A stretch of 64,000 nt of DNA from Branchiostoma floridae (lineage: Eukaryota > Chordata > Leptocardii > Amphioxiformes > Branchiostomatidae), in contig NC_049989.1 in assembly GCF_000003815.2 (NCBI RefSeq), positions 5,953,245 to 6,017,244 of the forward strand, read 5' to 3'. The stretch's first letter is position 1; each line of letters begins with the position of its first letter. This document shows positions 1 through 10,561 of the stretch, in pieces. The notes beneath the pieces were generated by a model. It had not been told where the DNA came from and made no database searches. It was given only the letters and a program-made list of their open reading frames with translations. The position numbers and the translations under genes were made by a program.

Positions 1-1
1 A

Positions 2-94
2 GGCGTTGTCCGCGGTGAATTTTTTGGCGACGCCCTCAAGGGCGAGGCCTTCTCCTCAGAGTCGTGTGTGAAATTTTCCGTTATTACACGGTAG
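2..94 (+). CDS. Possible 3' end of a coding exon entering from the left edge
   Basis: The first bases are open in frame 2 as far as a TAG at 92-94. The frame encodes about 30 residues (GVVRGEFFGDALKGEAFSS, then a short basic tail). There is no ATG, and the frame would have to continue from outside the window. The composition is plausible for a protein C-terminus, but the stretch is too short to identify and an AG at 58-59 could also be a splice site. Treat it as a possibility only. Confidence 0.15.
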   Translation, partial: GVVRGEFFGDALKGEAFSSESCVKFSVITR

Positions 95-250
95 TGATGT
101 TGACTGAGTCATCGGCTATTTGTACATCTATCACAAAAGCTATTTGCGTCCTTTCTCATTTCATAAAAATGGCAGAACAAGATGGTGGAATAAGGGGTAA
201 GCACAGAGAGAGAGACAATGAGAGAGTTGAGGGTTACACATATAGGATAG

Positions 251-251
<1 letters not shown>

Positions 252-287
<36 letters not shown>
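252..287. repeat. (AG)n microsatellite
   Basis: An uninterrupted run of AG dinucleotides. A second GA-rich tract lies near 1074-1094. The open frames crossing it read only as Arg-Glu or Ser-Leu repeats and are not genes. Confidence 0.9.
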
Positions 288-292
<5 letters not shown>

Positions 293-438
293 ACTGCTCT
301 ACAATACGTGTCATGATCTTTACTCAATTGAGACGTCTGTCTCCACATCAAGGCAGATCCGGAATGTTTACACCGATGCAGTTAGAGTTAACAGATGACA
401 CCTGCCATTAACCAGTCAGCTGGATACTGAATACTGGA

Positions 439-576
439 TTATGCATACTCTCCATGCAGAGGTTAGGCTCCGGCTGTTTTTTTAACGTTTTTTTAGTCGT
501 TTTTATCGGGCTTTTTTTATATCTTATTTAAAAAACAGCCAGAGCCTAACCTCTGCTAGGAGAGTAAGTTATGCAT
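439..576. mobile_element. Short inverted-repeat element (MITE) with 8-bp TTATGCAT target duplication
   Basis: Two arms face each other. The left arm contains GCAGAGGTTAGGCTC (about 455-469) and the reverse complement of the same motif lies at about 541-556. They are separated by an AT-rich, T-run centre. The element body is about 447-568. TTATGCAT is found directly outside both ends (439-446 and 569-576), which looks like an 8-bp target-site duplication of the hAT type. No coding capacity. Confidence 0.7.
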
Positions 577-1122
577 GCATATTGATTTTTGTCAACAGAC
601 GCCGATTGACGCATTTACAAGCGTTGAAACTTGGTATCAGTTATCTGGTGCGAATCCTTTACGTGTTCGATGGAGCTTTGCAAATGATAGTGGCGAGGTG
701 TGACGGCAAACTTTGCCGGGTAAATTTTTTTTTTTTTTTTAAGTAGTATCAACTAATAAATAAAACCTTTCACGGTTTACGATCTGTGGCATTAAGGTGG
801 TAGATTGCTTCTCTGATGTTAACGATTTCTCTGCCTACAATGTGATGAACTGAGGTCTCTGGAGGTTATGGCAAGGAAAATCTTCGTTAGTCTAAAGAAT
901 TACAACGCTGTGCTGATTAAATCGTAAAGCTGGCAGGTCTGACAAATTGCAGACTATGCGTTTCTTAACGGTTCGAAACAGGCATTAATTTACGTTACAC
1001 TTAGATAAGGGCAAATGTAGAATAACACACTACACACGCACATACAGGGAGAAAAAGGCAGAGAGAGTGGAAGTAAGAGAGAGAGAGAGAGAGTGCGAGA
1101 AGGAGAGATTTACATCAATGCC

Positions 1123-1350
1123 CTACAGATTGAATTGCAAAGCAACAGCTGCTTTATTACTGGGGCGTTTAAGGACTAGTAGTTGGCATCCTAAGGTTGT
1201 TGCAAGCTGGATCATGTTCAGTACGTAACCGGACAAGTACATGTTACATCCCGGTCGTACAAATTGAATGGAGAAAAGCAACAGCTGTTTCATTACTGGT
1301 GGCGTTTAACGACCAATATCCGGCATATTAAGGTCGCCCATCGTCGAATC
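1123..1350. repeat. Diverged two-copy tandem duplication
   Basis: Two adjacent blocks of roughly 110 bp share an ordered series of motifs: ATTGAAT, AAGCAACAGCTG, ATTACTGG, GGCGTTTAA, then CAT-AAGGT and ATCATGTT/ATCACGTT. The first block starts near 1128 and the second near 1249. Identity is clearly partial, so the duplication is old. Function is unknown. Confidence 0.55.
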
Positions 1351-2874
1351 ACGTTAGAATAAGAGCTCTTTAGCACGGTTTTAAAGGGTCCGTCTTTGAT
1401 GAAACCAGACGCCGTAATAGTTATCTCCGGTCAGAAAGTTCAAACCATTATGACAAATGGATTTTCTCAGAAACTTGACACGAGACTCTCTGGTTCGTAG
1501 ACTGATTGGGGCAACCTCTGCGATCTACAACTAAACGTGGTCTGCATAAAATGGTAAATATAAAAAGCGTCGAATAGCTGAGACCATTACGGAAAGGTCA
1601 CCGCCGTTCTACCCAATTCTGTTTTACGAGTGATCCATCATTCGCAACGAAGATAAAGAGATGTACTGTTTAAAGTCAGAGAAACCATACATGTATATGT
1701 ACAGTAACTATATACATTTTATGGAGAAAATATGGCACACCGTGGAATCACGCTGTGGGAGATTGCAGCGGCAGGCGAGATATTTCCTCTAATGCATTTG
1801 CAAAACACAGTGTAACATGATTACCCAGAATTGTCATGCTAGTCTTGTGCACTGCGACTTTGACAGTAATCGAATATGTGTATGCCTAGTGAATAGAGCT
1901 ACGCCGGGAAGCTCACCCCACCTAACCCCCACCTGAGTCCGTATTACCGGTACAACATCAAAGTCAGCCGCATCCCATCCAATTTACTGATCAGAAAAGA
2001 CATAAAAACCTCGATGTCACGCCAAATCACAGAGACAATTGCGGCGTCTTCAGAACTCTTAAATGAGTGGCTTAATGGACTACACTTTCTTCATTGATTA
2101 AATCGTGAGCATTATGCTGGCTTCTACGGGTCTAATATATTATAACCAAATCAAACTCGTCTAAGCCACCGCAGCAAATAGGATTGTGAAGTACAGCAAT
2201 TGTACTGTAGCCGCTGTGCCGTTTCATTTGGTGTTACCGCAAAGAGACAAAGATTTCCAACCAAAGCTATCAAAACTTTCCCATCGCTTTGTGGTGCTTT
2301 ATGGCTTCATATAACCATGTACAAACTTGGAAAGAATCGGGGTATTTATAGCCAGTGTAGACATATTGGCAATGCGAAATAGATGTCATATGCCGTAAAC
2401 GTTATATGGCGATGGAAACACGTCTGCGAATAACCTAGTAATAACAGACCTTGCTGAGTGAACACCTCGGCTGTGATATTACATTGTCAGTCAAGGGTAT
2501 TTCCGCAAAACTGAATGTACAGTAATGGCACACCACACGTCATAGCTACATATGGCCAATATCTTTGTCAAGTGCAGATGTCAATAACGTTTGCATGCGG
2601 CACTTTTATATTACGAATCGATTTATCATATGTTTTATAACCGTGAATGTACGCTGGTGCTATATTGTCTATGTCTGTGAAGGTTTCAGTAGGCGGTCTG
2701 AGTCGAGCCAAACAGGGATGCAATCAGCAGAAACAGCACTTGGCTCAAGCAAATATCAAATACATGTATGGCGATCTACAAGCTACATTGGAAGTTGCTA
2801 TCTGAAAAATAATCAGTAGACAGACACTGGCAACCTTTGCTATCCTGGGTACCATCCTCAGGACAGTAGTAATA

Positions 2875-3901
2875 CCCCCTTTCCACTAGGACGGCGCTCT
2901 CACGACGCTCCCTCTGCGACCTCAAATTGGCTAGAGCGCGGTGAGAGCGCGGTGAGATCGCCAAGGTCGCCATGAGAGCGCGCAGAGATCGCGGTGGAAG
3001 CGCCATGGTCGCCATGGTCGCCATCACCTCCGCGACTGTTTTGAACCTGCTCAAAACAGTCGCCGTGAGAGCGCCGTGGACGGCGATCCAACGAAGAGCG
3101 CAGAGAGAGCGCCAAGGGAGCGCGGTGAGAGCGCCATGAGCGCCAACAGAGCGCACAGCGAGCGCGGCGAGCGCAATAGGCCTTAGCAGTGGTTTATGAT
3201 ACCAATTTATCTAGGACGGCGCTCTCACCGCGCTCTCTCTGCGCTCTCGACTGCGGTTTGTGAAGAAGTATATTTGACACAGACAGAAACCGGTGAGATG
3301 TCCAAAATCTACCGGTGATGTACAATTAAACAAACTGAGATGGAATAAATGAGGTTTAAAAACAAAAGTTTATCATTTCTCAACTTATTTTTGATGACAT
3401 TAGATTTTCTTGCTCTTCACCTGTACATTTAGATTATTTAAGTCCTATTTTCAATAATTCGAAGTGTTTCAGTGTATGCTTTACAGTAATAACGTGGCAT
3501 GATAAAGAAATTCATAGTGATAAAGCTACATGACATATTTAAGAAAAAAGCAGCAAGACAAACATGTATATTTCAAGCTGAGTGACTGTACAGTGACCAA
3601 AATTCGATTTGATTACAGCCTTGATTTTATACTTTGAATGTTGTGTATGACGTAAAAGGATGACTTCAAAGATACCAAAATACACTTTTCTCTGAAATTC
3701 GTTGAGTAATGTTTCGAACCTTTGCTAGCTCATAAAAAGATGCTGACATTTGAGTTTTTCGTCGCGGTGAGAGCGCGCTGGGGTCGCCGGAGAGATTCCA
3801 CTAGAGCAGCTTTTTCCGGCGTCGCGGCGCTCTCACCGCGCTCTGGCCATATTTCCATCGCAGCGAGAGCGCCGTGAGAGCGCCGTCAAGTGGAAAGGGG
3901 G
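2875..3901. mobile_element. About 1-kb foldback element with CCCCCTTTCCACT termini and GAGAGCGC subterminal arrays
   Basis: The left end begins CCCCCTTTCCACTAGGACGG and the right end is the near-exact reverse complement, so these are terminal inverted repeats. Both flanks (about 2890-3180 and 3765-3895), plus an internal block at about 3213-3250, are packed with degenerate copies of GAGAGCGC(C/G)GT in both orientations. The middle (3260-3760) is ordinary AT-rich sequence. A small perfect hairpin (arms 3033-3044 and 3051-3062) lies in the left array. Outside the element, CTGGGTACCATCCTC at about 2846 and its reverse complement at about 3969 suggest it is nested in an older MITE. No transposase is visible. 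Confidence 0.7.
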
Positions 3902-5943
3902 CCTAACCACTGACCCAATCTTTACATGAGGTTAGCAAGCGAAAGTATTGAGCTAGCTGTTACTATGGAGGATGGTACCCAGGCTATATCTTTGCTGCCA
4001 ACAACTTGATATATTATCAATTTCTTTTTCCGAAATCACACCGCAGGACTCCAAGAAATTCAGGGTCATTATCGTCAGGATGTGCGGAAACAGGAATTAT
4101 CTTTTCACTCCTTTCAATCGGGTTGTCTTCGAATGTGGCGCTTTTCTCAACTGTTTGATGTGTACATCCGCCGTCGTTATGTCCGTTTTGTCGCTCTCCG
4201 GACCTGTATACTAATAATATATAAAGTAACAAAGATTACAAGCCGGCATTCACTTCAGAGTCATTTTTTGTTGCTTTTCCGCCCTTCCACATGGCAATAC
4301 TGGAGATGTATGATAACTCTGCATTGTTTAAACTACAGTCTCTGATCATGAACTCTAGTTACGGTTCGTTGACATTTCAGTTTCGTAAACCGCCCTGTAG
4401 GATTTCTCATGGATATAGTCGATCAATTGTTTCCGTGCTGTGTAATTGGGCCTGTGTGGGTTTGATGGAAAAGAAGCTTTACAACACATCCAAGGATACC
4501 ACTGACACAGCCATGTTATTGTTGCATGATGCCCGTCATATAGCCTTGGCGCATTTTCCGCCAGCTCAGAGGATCAACACACATGTGACACGGTACAGCG
4601 GAGAGCGAGTAGGATCAGGTCTGGTTGGTGTAAAGTCTGTACATTGGGTCACAACGGGATTTGGGAGATTTTTTGCGACCTTTACAACTTGTTATATAGG
4701 ATTTCGTATGCATGACTCTGGAAATATGGTCTTACTGAGGTGTTGAGTATTCATGTGACCTCTATATTCCGTGCGAAACTAGCCAGGGTCGGTGCAGATC
4801 CGTGGATGTAATCGCCTCTGCTTTCCGTCATGTCATTTTGTCCCGATGAACCAGCCATGTTAGGGTTTGATAAGGATTTTATGAGGGAAAATGGCGCTGT
4901 GATTACCCACGTCAGCCATCTCAATCCGCCTACTTGTGTTCTCTTTAACCTCACATGCAGAACTATATACATCCGCGTTTTATGGTTCAAGAAAGATCGA
5001 AGTAATACTGCATACAGCTGACTGACTTTGGTAAACTTCCTCTTATATAACCCCTCCATTGCCTGCTGGCATTTTGTAGCATTTTTGGCTGGCTTGGCAG
5101 AGGATTATAAAGATTTCCATGGATATTAACTATATCAGTAAAAAAGACTTACCAGAACTATGTTGAGACGATTATGATACGGACTCCCAAATCTCTTAGA
5201 TAACTCCCTGGTGCATAGTCATGTAATTACCCTTTTAAAAGGATTGATTAAAATCCAAGTATCCTCTACCGTGCCGTGCCATGTGTTGATCCTAGAAGCT
5301 GGCACGTTCAACCCGAAGGTGGCCTTATTCTGCAGTAACGGCTCCGTAATATCAGAAATAACCATTTACCGGCGGTGTGAAAGCCCCTTGTCAATCAAAC
5401 TGCACATGCCTTATTACTCAGAAACAAGCTGATTGGCTGAAAATCCAAGTATTAACGCCCAATCAAAAGTTCACGTTTCTTTGGGAGGCATGCACAACGT
5501 GCTAGGGCTGAGAATGGGGTAAAACATTGATTACGTCTTTTCCTTTTGAAAGGGCAAGGACGACCAAAAGCGCGACCAAAAGTCAGTCTGAAGAGAAATA
5601 CTTTAACAGATTGCTGAACATAACGTTATATGATGCCGGTATATCTCGTTACATCTGAGCAATGCAGACAATATTCATATCACTTATGAATTCAGACAAA
5701 ACTTTGATTGTAAAAACTATCTATTCCACCATTTTCAGTATCACAAAGAGGTAAGAAGAAGTCAAGCTATCTTGATAGAATGTGATTCTTGTTTTGGTTG
5801 ACATTGTAAACATTTCATGTACCTGTCAACTATCATTCTGTTGCAACCTGTACTTGAGGTCTTCATTCATTTATTCATCCATTGATCAGTGCTTTTGATA
5901 CCTAGCCTTGATAATTTTACATGTTCTGCACAAAGATCAATCA

Positions 5944-6190
5944 GACTTTCGAAAAATGTCCGAGGAGGAAGTCCTTTCACTTTCACATATCCGACATCCT
6001 GTTTGAATGAGCTGGAGTAGAGGCGGGTGAATACGGTGCGATTGTGCCTCATAAACCGTTACTTGAACCACAACACCGCCCTCCCATTCAGACAGAACGT
6101 CGGATATGTGAAAGCGAAAGGAAAGCGTTCGCCCACGATGATGCCCACTCACACAATTCATGTTGTACCTCCAAGGACATTTTGTATACT
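5944..6190. repeat. Foldback repeat (imperfect inverted repeat)
   Basis: TTTCACTTTCACATATCCGAC (about 5976-5996) is matched by its near reverse complement at about 6100-6120, with further arm similarity outside (AAAATGTCCGAGGAGG versus the reverse complement of CCTCCAAGGACATTTT near 6168-6184). The arms differ by an insertion on the right side. Several short open frames across it are artefacts of this repeat. Probably an old MITE; target duplication not identified. Confidence 0.5.
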
Positions 6191-6504
6191 ACTAATTTCC
6201 TTGGTCCACGGATCCAACTCTGCACATACAGTGGCTTCGTCTCTCTCGTTCTGTGCAATCGTAAAAACAACATGAGATGATTATACATACACTGTCATGA
6301 ATATCTGGGGAGGAACTAGAATATACAAAGCACCCTGTTATAACGTTTTTTCTTCTAGAGCTCAATGTACAAGGCGACCCTCAAAGAAGGTAGGGGTCTA
6401 GGGCGAACGGACTTTGATTGAGGCCGTATATCCCCTGCAGTACTGATGATTGTCCGTTACCTTCATGGTATCGGCATCGTTAGGCGCAACAATATAGGGT
6501 TCTT

Positions 6505-6625
6505 GTGGCGTTACTGTGGAGTTACTGATAGAGCGTTCGGCTCGGAATCGAAAGGTCTCGAGTTCGATACCCACCATGCCCCGACGTTGTGCCCTTGGGA
6601 AAGGCACTTAACATAACTTTCCCTG
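6505..6625 (+). mobile_element. tRNA-derived SINE fragment
   Basis: A tRNA-like pol III promoter is visible. The A-box-like TGATAGAGCGTTCGG is at 6526-6540 and the B-box GAGTTCGATACC at 6560-6571. A non-tRNA tail (GCCCTTGGGAAAGGCACTTAAC) follows. There is no closing acceptor stem, so it is not a functional tRNA. Diverged relatives lie at 32460-32610 (+) and 18610-18705 (-). Confidence 0.65.
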
Positions 6626-7506
6626 ACGGTGGAGTGACGCCCATCGAGCCTCTTCAGCTCATCTGTCTAATTGTGTACCAAAAGAACACTACGGATTTGG
6701 TGCGCGAATGTGCCAACATCTGCAATTTGGTCTCCCACCAAGAAACATTAAACTATCATAAAGGGTTTTTCCTGAGTGACCATGCCATAAGCCGCCGTCA
6801 GCGGAAAACGTTTCCCGAATGCCCAACACATTTCCTTTCGCGTGCCGGTAACTGGACGTTATCACTGACTCCAGCCGTTTCCAGAAATCGTAAAATTTCA
6901 GGCCGCATTGGCAGGTTGGTCTAATTGGCACATTCGCAGCAATGATTTTTGTCTAGCTGATAAAGTCACTGAAACGCTGCCCTCTTTTGTCCAGCACGAA
7001 ACCGAATACAAAAAGGGACAGAACCAGCTTTGTTCGGAAAGAAGGAAGTATTACGCTATGAAGCATTAATAACGAATAGGTGTTGACACGTCTTTTTGAA
7101 ACAGTTCCTCGCTCTCAGCAGACGCTGGCGCCGGTGCGTCGTCTGATACGTTTCCCTACCTGCAGCGTCGCTGAGTAAACTACATCAGATAACGTGTTAT
7201 CGTGGAAAGTAGGAGACGCTATATGCGGGGTTAAGCCTACATGAAGACGAAATGGCCATGGTTGGAATTTGTAGTCGTTCCGTGCGGAACGGGCCGTCAT
7301 CATATAGATTGACTCCATGGAATTCCGTTATACCTCAGTGGCCAGCTTTTGTCTATTGGTTTTGATTTTGATCTTAATTATCAAAGTTTTCGTTAGCTTT
7401 AGAAGCAAATGGGAATAACGTATTCGTGGACGGAGAGATACTGTTGAAATGATAATGAACCCGTAAGAAGCCTGGAAGAAAAACAAGTGCAAACACTAGA
7501 AAACGT

Positions 7507-7698
7507 AGTACAAACTAGCCTCCTTCACCGGCGTCAGGAGAAATGCCGGGAAAGGAATATATACCAGGAAGCTTGTACGGGCCCTCAGTATTCCTTTCCC
7601 GGCATATTTTCCTTTCCCGGCGTATTCCCGCTTAAAATCGCTTAAAAAAACTTACGCCAAGGCCCCAGAGACGCCGGTGAAGGAGGCTAAGTACAAAC
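7507..7698. mobile_element. 174-bp MITE with perfect 20-bp TIRs and a 9-bp target duplication
   Basis: The element 7516-7689 starts with TAGCCTCCTTCACCGGCGTC and ends with its exact reverse complement. AGTACAAAC flanks both sides (7507-7515 and 7690-7698), a perfect 9-bp target duplication. The interior has a second inverted pair (CCGGGAAAGGAATAT and ATTCCTTTCCCGG), so the element can form a nested hairpin. A 9-bp duplication is typical of Mutator-like elements. The perfect arms and duplication suggest fairly recent insertion. Confidence 0.85.
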
Positions 7699-7974
7699 CT
7701 CTTTAAGTTTAAGTTCCTGTTGTTAGACCGGAAGAATATATCTCAGATCAGTGACCTTTAACAAGAAGTTCATCAACATTCTAAATCCCTCGGAGACCTT
7801 AAGATGTATGCGAAGGTCTCCAAGTAAAGGTTGCAATTTTCTTATCATATTTCTAATCAGGAACTCCATACAAGTCTGGTAATCCTTTTCAGGCATCAGC
7901 CTCTCCCGTCGCTGCCGACAATCAAGGCTTGGCACCATGAGAGTAAAATTGTGTTATTCCTCTCCTCCTCTCAG

Positions 7975-9279
7975 GGTGGCGGTTTGGGCAGGCGATGTGC
8001 AAGCTGTATCCCGTCATCCAAGGCGCGACCGTGGGCGCGTCACTCTTCACCCTCGTCGCCATTGCCGCGGACAGGTACGGAGAGTTGGGAAAATTGAATG
8101 AAACCACTTTGTAACCCAAGTGCTAAACATAGGTACCACCCGAACCTATAGTGTCCGAAACAGTTTGCGAAAACACAGGTGTCGGCCATAGGTACCACCC
8201 GAATCTACAGTGTCCGAAACAGTTTGCTATAACACAAGTGTCGGACATATGTACCACCCGAATCTATAGTGTCCGAAACAGTTTGCTATAACACAAGTGG
8301 CGGACATATGTACCACCCGAATCTATAGTGTCCGAAACAGTTTGCTAAAACACATGTGTCGGACATATGTACCACCCGTATCTAGATTTATCATGTCCGA
8401 AACAATTTGGTGACAAAAGTGTTGGACATAGGTACCACCCGTGTCTACAGTGTCCAAAACAGTTTGCTATAACACAAGTGTCAGACAAAGGTACCACCCT
8501 GATATATTGTGTCCGAAACAATCTGGTGACAAAAGTGTTCTTATGTTGTTCACATTAGATACAAGGCCGTGCTCCACGCCACATCCAAGAAGCTGTCCGG
8601 GCTCCACACCCTGTGCGTGGTGGTGCTGGTGTGGGCGCTGGCAGTGGCCACCATGATCCCGCAAGGCCTCGTCCGCCGAGAGACCTGGTACTACCTGACC
8701 AACGGCAACCTCCTGGCAACCTGTACCGAGAAGTGGCAAACGGACATCTACCGAAAATTGTACACCGGTAGCCTGTTCATGATCTGTTACGCCATCCCTC
8801 TGATTGTAGCCATCGTGCTGTATGTCCGAATCGGCTACCGGATCCGAAAGCCGCGACGAAGCTTCCACCTGAGCTCCAGCCCGCAGCGAGCAAGGGTGTC
8901 CGCGCGAAAAGTGGCCGTCATCAAGATGTTGACGACGGTGGTGATCCTGTTCGCGGTGCTGTGGCTGCCCCTGCAGACCGTCTTCATGGTCTCGGACTTC
9001 GCTGACGTCACGGAGGCACAGAAGTACGTCATCTTCGTCTACATCTATCCCATCGCCCATTGGCTGACGTACATGAACAGCGCGCTCAACCCGGTGGTTT
9101 ATGGGTACTTCAACAACAACTTCCGCGAGGCGTTCCACAGCCTGATCTCCACATGGCGGAAGAACGTGGGGTTGAACAGTATGCGTAAGAAGGCCTTCAT
9201 CATGTCCCGTCGCCTCACACGAACCACCAAGACCCCGACCTCTCCCACTCAACAGATACAGCTCACTACCATAAACTAA
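7975..9279 (+). CDS. Class A GPCR, NPFF/QRFP (RFamide-type) receptor-like, C-terminal two exons
   Basis: Predicted rhodopsin-family peptide receptor in the plasma membrane. Exons: 7975-8074 and 8559-9279 (stop TAA 9277-9279). The first exon encodes ECL1/TM3 (WRFGQAMCKLYPVIQG, with the disulfide Cys of TM3) and ends inside the DRY codon set: GAC AG joins A TAC to give DRY. The second exon encodes TM4, an ECL2 with the partner Cys in CTEKW, TM5, a basic loop 3, TM6 (FAVLWLP in place of FxxCWxP), TM7 with NSALNPVVYGY, and a Ser/Thr/basic tail. The TM3 wording (MCK...QG..V.AS.FTLVAIA.DR) is what I know from NPFF-receptor relatives; the exact ligand class is inference. Exons for the N-terminus, TM1 and TM2 are not visible upstream in the window, so the gene is 5'-partial or a truncated copy. 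The intron is almost entirely minisatellite. Confidence 0.85.
8128..8548. repeat. About 59-bp minisatellite array filling the GPCR intron (about 7 units)
   Basis: The unit reads GGTACCACCC-GAATCTATAG-TGTCCGAAACAG-TTTGCTA-TAACACAAG-TGTCGGACAT. The GTGTCCGAAAC motif recurs at about 8151, 8210, 8269, 8328, 8393, 8451 and 8510. Each unit carries TGTCCGA and TCGGACA and can therefore form a hairpin. The array stops about 10 bp before the 3' splice site (AG at 8557-8558). The same family reappears at 10101-10360. Confidence 0.9.
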
Positions 9280-9849
9280 AGCCTCCATCACAAACATCGT
9301 ACGGCATGAGTACGGCAGCACATTAAAGACAGTCTTGGGACAGCCATGGGGCTAGTGTACAAATTTTAGCTTTCCTGGTTTGGAACGGAAAAGCTTGTCA
9401 TGGATCCTAGTCGGTTGTGTCCCAGCCTCTCCGAAAGTTGTGTGACAAAAAAAAAATCAGAATAAGACTGATTGCGTTAAAGTATGGCATTTCCTAACAT
9501 TCAAGCAGTGGTATGGCATGTGGTTGGTTCCGTACCTTCTTTTGCTTAACGTATTTTAAGTTGTATATCTATTTCTATTCTATCATTAGCGCATCAATTA
9601 AAAGGATAACAAAACGGCCAGACAGATTCGCAGAAAAAAATAAAGCCAAACGTCTACTTGCATATTTTGACCTTCCTACCCTGAAAAATCCGCCCGTTTC
9701 AACAAGGCTCATTGTGATATTCGAATATCGAATATTGCGACCTGTACTTATATTTTCGCAAACTGATAATACAGAAAACGTCACGATTCTATGAGTATGA
9801 CGGATGGAGCGCGTAGATACTCACGCACACAAACATACATGAATATATA

Positions 9850-9939
9850 TATATATACATACACACACACGCACACACGCGCACACACATACGCACGCAC
9901 ACACACATACACACACAAACACATACGCACACACGCGCA

Positions 9940-9996
<57 letters not shown>

Positions 9997-10037
9997 TACA
10001 TACATACATACATACATACATACATACATACATACAT
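9850..10037. repeat. Compound microsatellite (CA)n / (CATA)n
   Basis: A (TA)n lead-in is followed by about 90 bp of interrupted CA repeats, an uninterrupted (CA)n of roughly 40 bp at 9952-9992, and (CATA)n to 10037. The Tyr-Val-Cys and His-Thr frames across it are artefacts. Confidence 0.95.
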
Positions 10038-10100
10038 AGAGTGACCAAAAGTTGCAATTGATGCTGACAACAGCATGGTTGAACTACATCAAGACCAACC

Positions 10101-10360
10101 GAATCTATAGTGTCCGAAACAGTTAGCTAACACAAGTGTCGGACATAGGTACCACCCGGATCTATAGTGTCCGAAACAGTTAGCTAACACAAGTGTCGGA
10201 CATAGGTACCACCCGGATCTATAGTGTCCGAAACAGTTAGCTAACACAAGTGTCGGACATAGGTACCACCCGGATCTATAGTGTCCGAAACAGTTAGCTA
10301 ACACAAGTGTCGGACATAGGTACCACCCGGATCTATAGTGTCCGAAACAGTTGTCGGACA
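10101..10360. repeat. 57-bp minisatellite array, second copy of the GPCR-intron family (about 4.5 units)
   Basis: Nearly identical 57-bp units each contain GTGTCCGAAACAGTTAGCTA, AAGTGTCGGACATAGG and TACCACCCGGATCTATA. Because 57 is a multiple of 3, the minus strand shows a 19-residue repeat (CFGHYRSGWYLCPTLVLAN), which is an artefact rather than a protein. Units here are more homogeneous than in 8128-8548, suggesting a more recent expansion. Confidence 0.9.
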
Positions 10361-10561
10361 TAGATACCGGCGTTTTCAAGATTCTGGAAATGGATTATGC
10401 CTCTTTCGGGACATTCAGAATATGTGGTCAGTAGTGTCTTGAAATCAGAGTAACGTGTAACATTTGAAGTTCGTGTTTGTTTCAGTTGGTTTTTCCTTAT
10501 ATGACCTATTATCAGTTAGTAATTGCACAGTATCCCGAATCGGGATCAAGTATAGGGGTTT

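Larger units (their letters stand above)
95..7974. other. Intergenic, repeat-rich, no gene recognised
   Basis: Apart from the repeats listed separately, I see no supported gene here. The longest open frame (4291-4746, + strand, 151 codons) has no recognisable motif, no flanking splice evidence and unremarkable composition. The missing 5' exons of the GPCR that begins in the window at 7975 were looked for in this stretch (TM1 Asn motif, TM2 Leu-Ala-x-x-Asp motif) and not found. Confidence 0.6.

Noticed and set aside
2776-3156. Arg/Ala/Ser-rich minus-strand frames
   Set aside because: Low-complexity translation of the GAGAGCGC arrays in the foldback element.
4291-4746. 151-codon open frame on the plus strand
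   Set aside because: Longest unexplained ATG frame on the left, but no motif, no codon or composition bias that I can see, and no splice-linked neighbours; chance length is possible in 64 kb over six frames.
6526-6600. Possible tRNA gene on the plus strand
   Set aside because: A- and B-boxes present but no closing acceptor stem, and a SINE-type tail follows.
8467-9321. 284-codon minus-strand frame over the GPCR exon
   Set aside because: It is the antisense shadow of the GC-rich GPCR coding exon plus minisatellite; the plus strand carries clear TM4-TM7 and NPxxY.
9781-10076. Cys-Val and His-Thr repeat frames
   Set aside because: Microsatellite translation artefacts; the same applies at 49483-49766.
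10089-10379. Minus-strand protein with 19-residue repeats
   Set aside because: Arises because the 57-bp minisatellite unit is a multiple of 3 without stops; no start context or gene structure.
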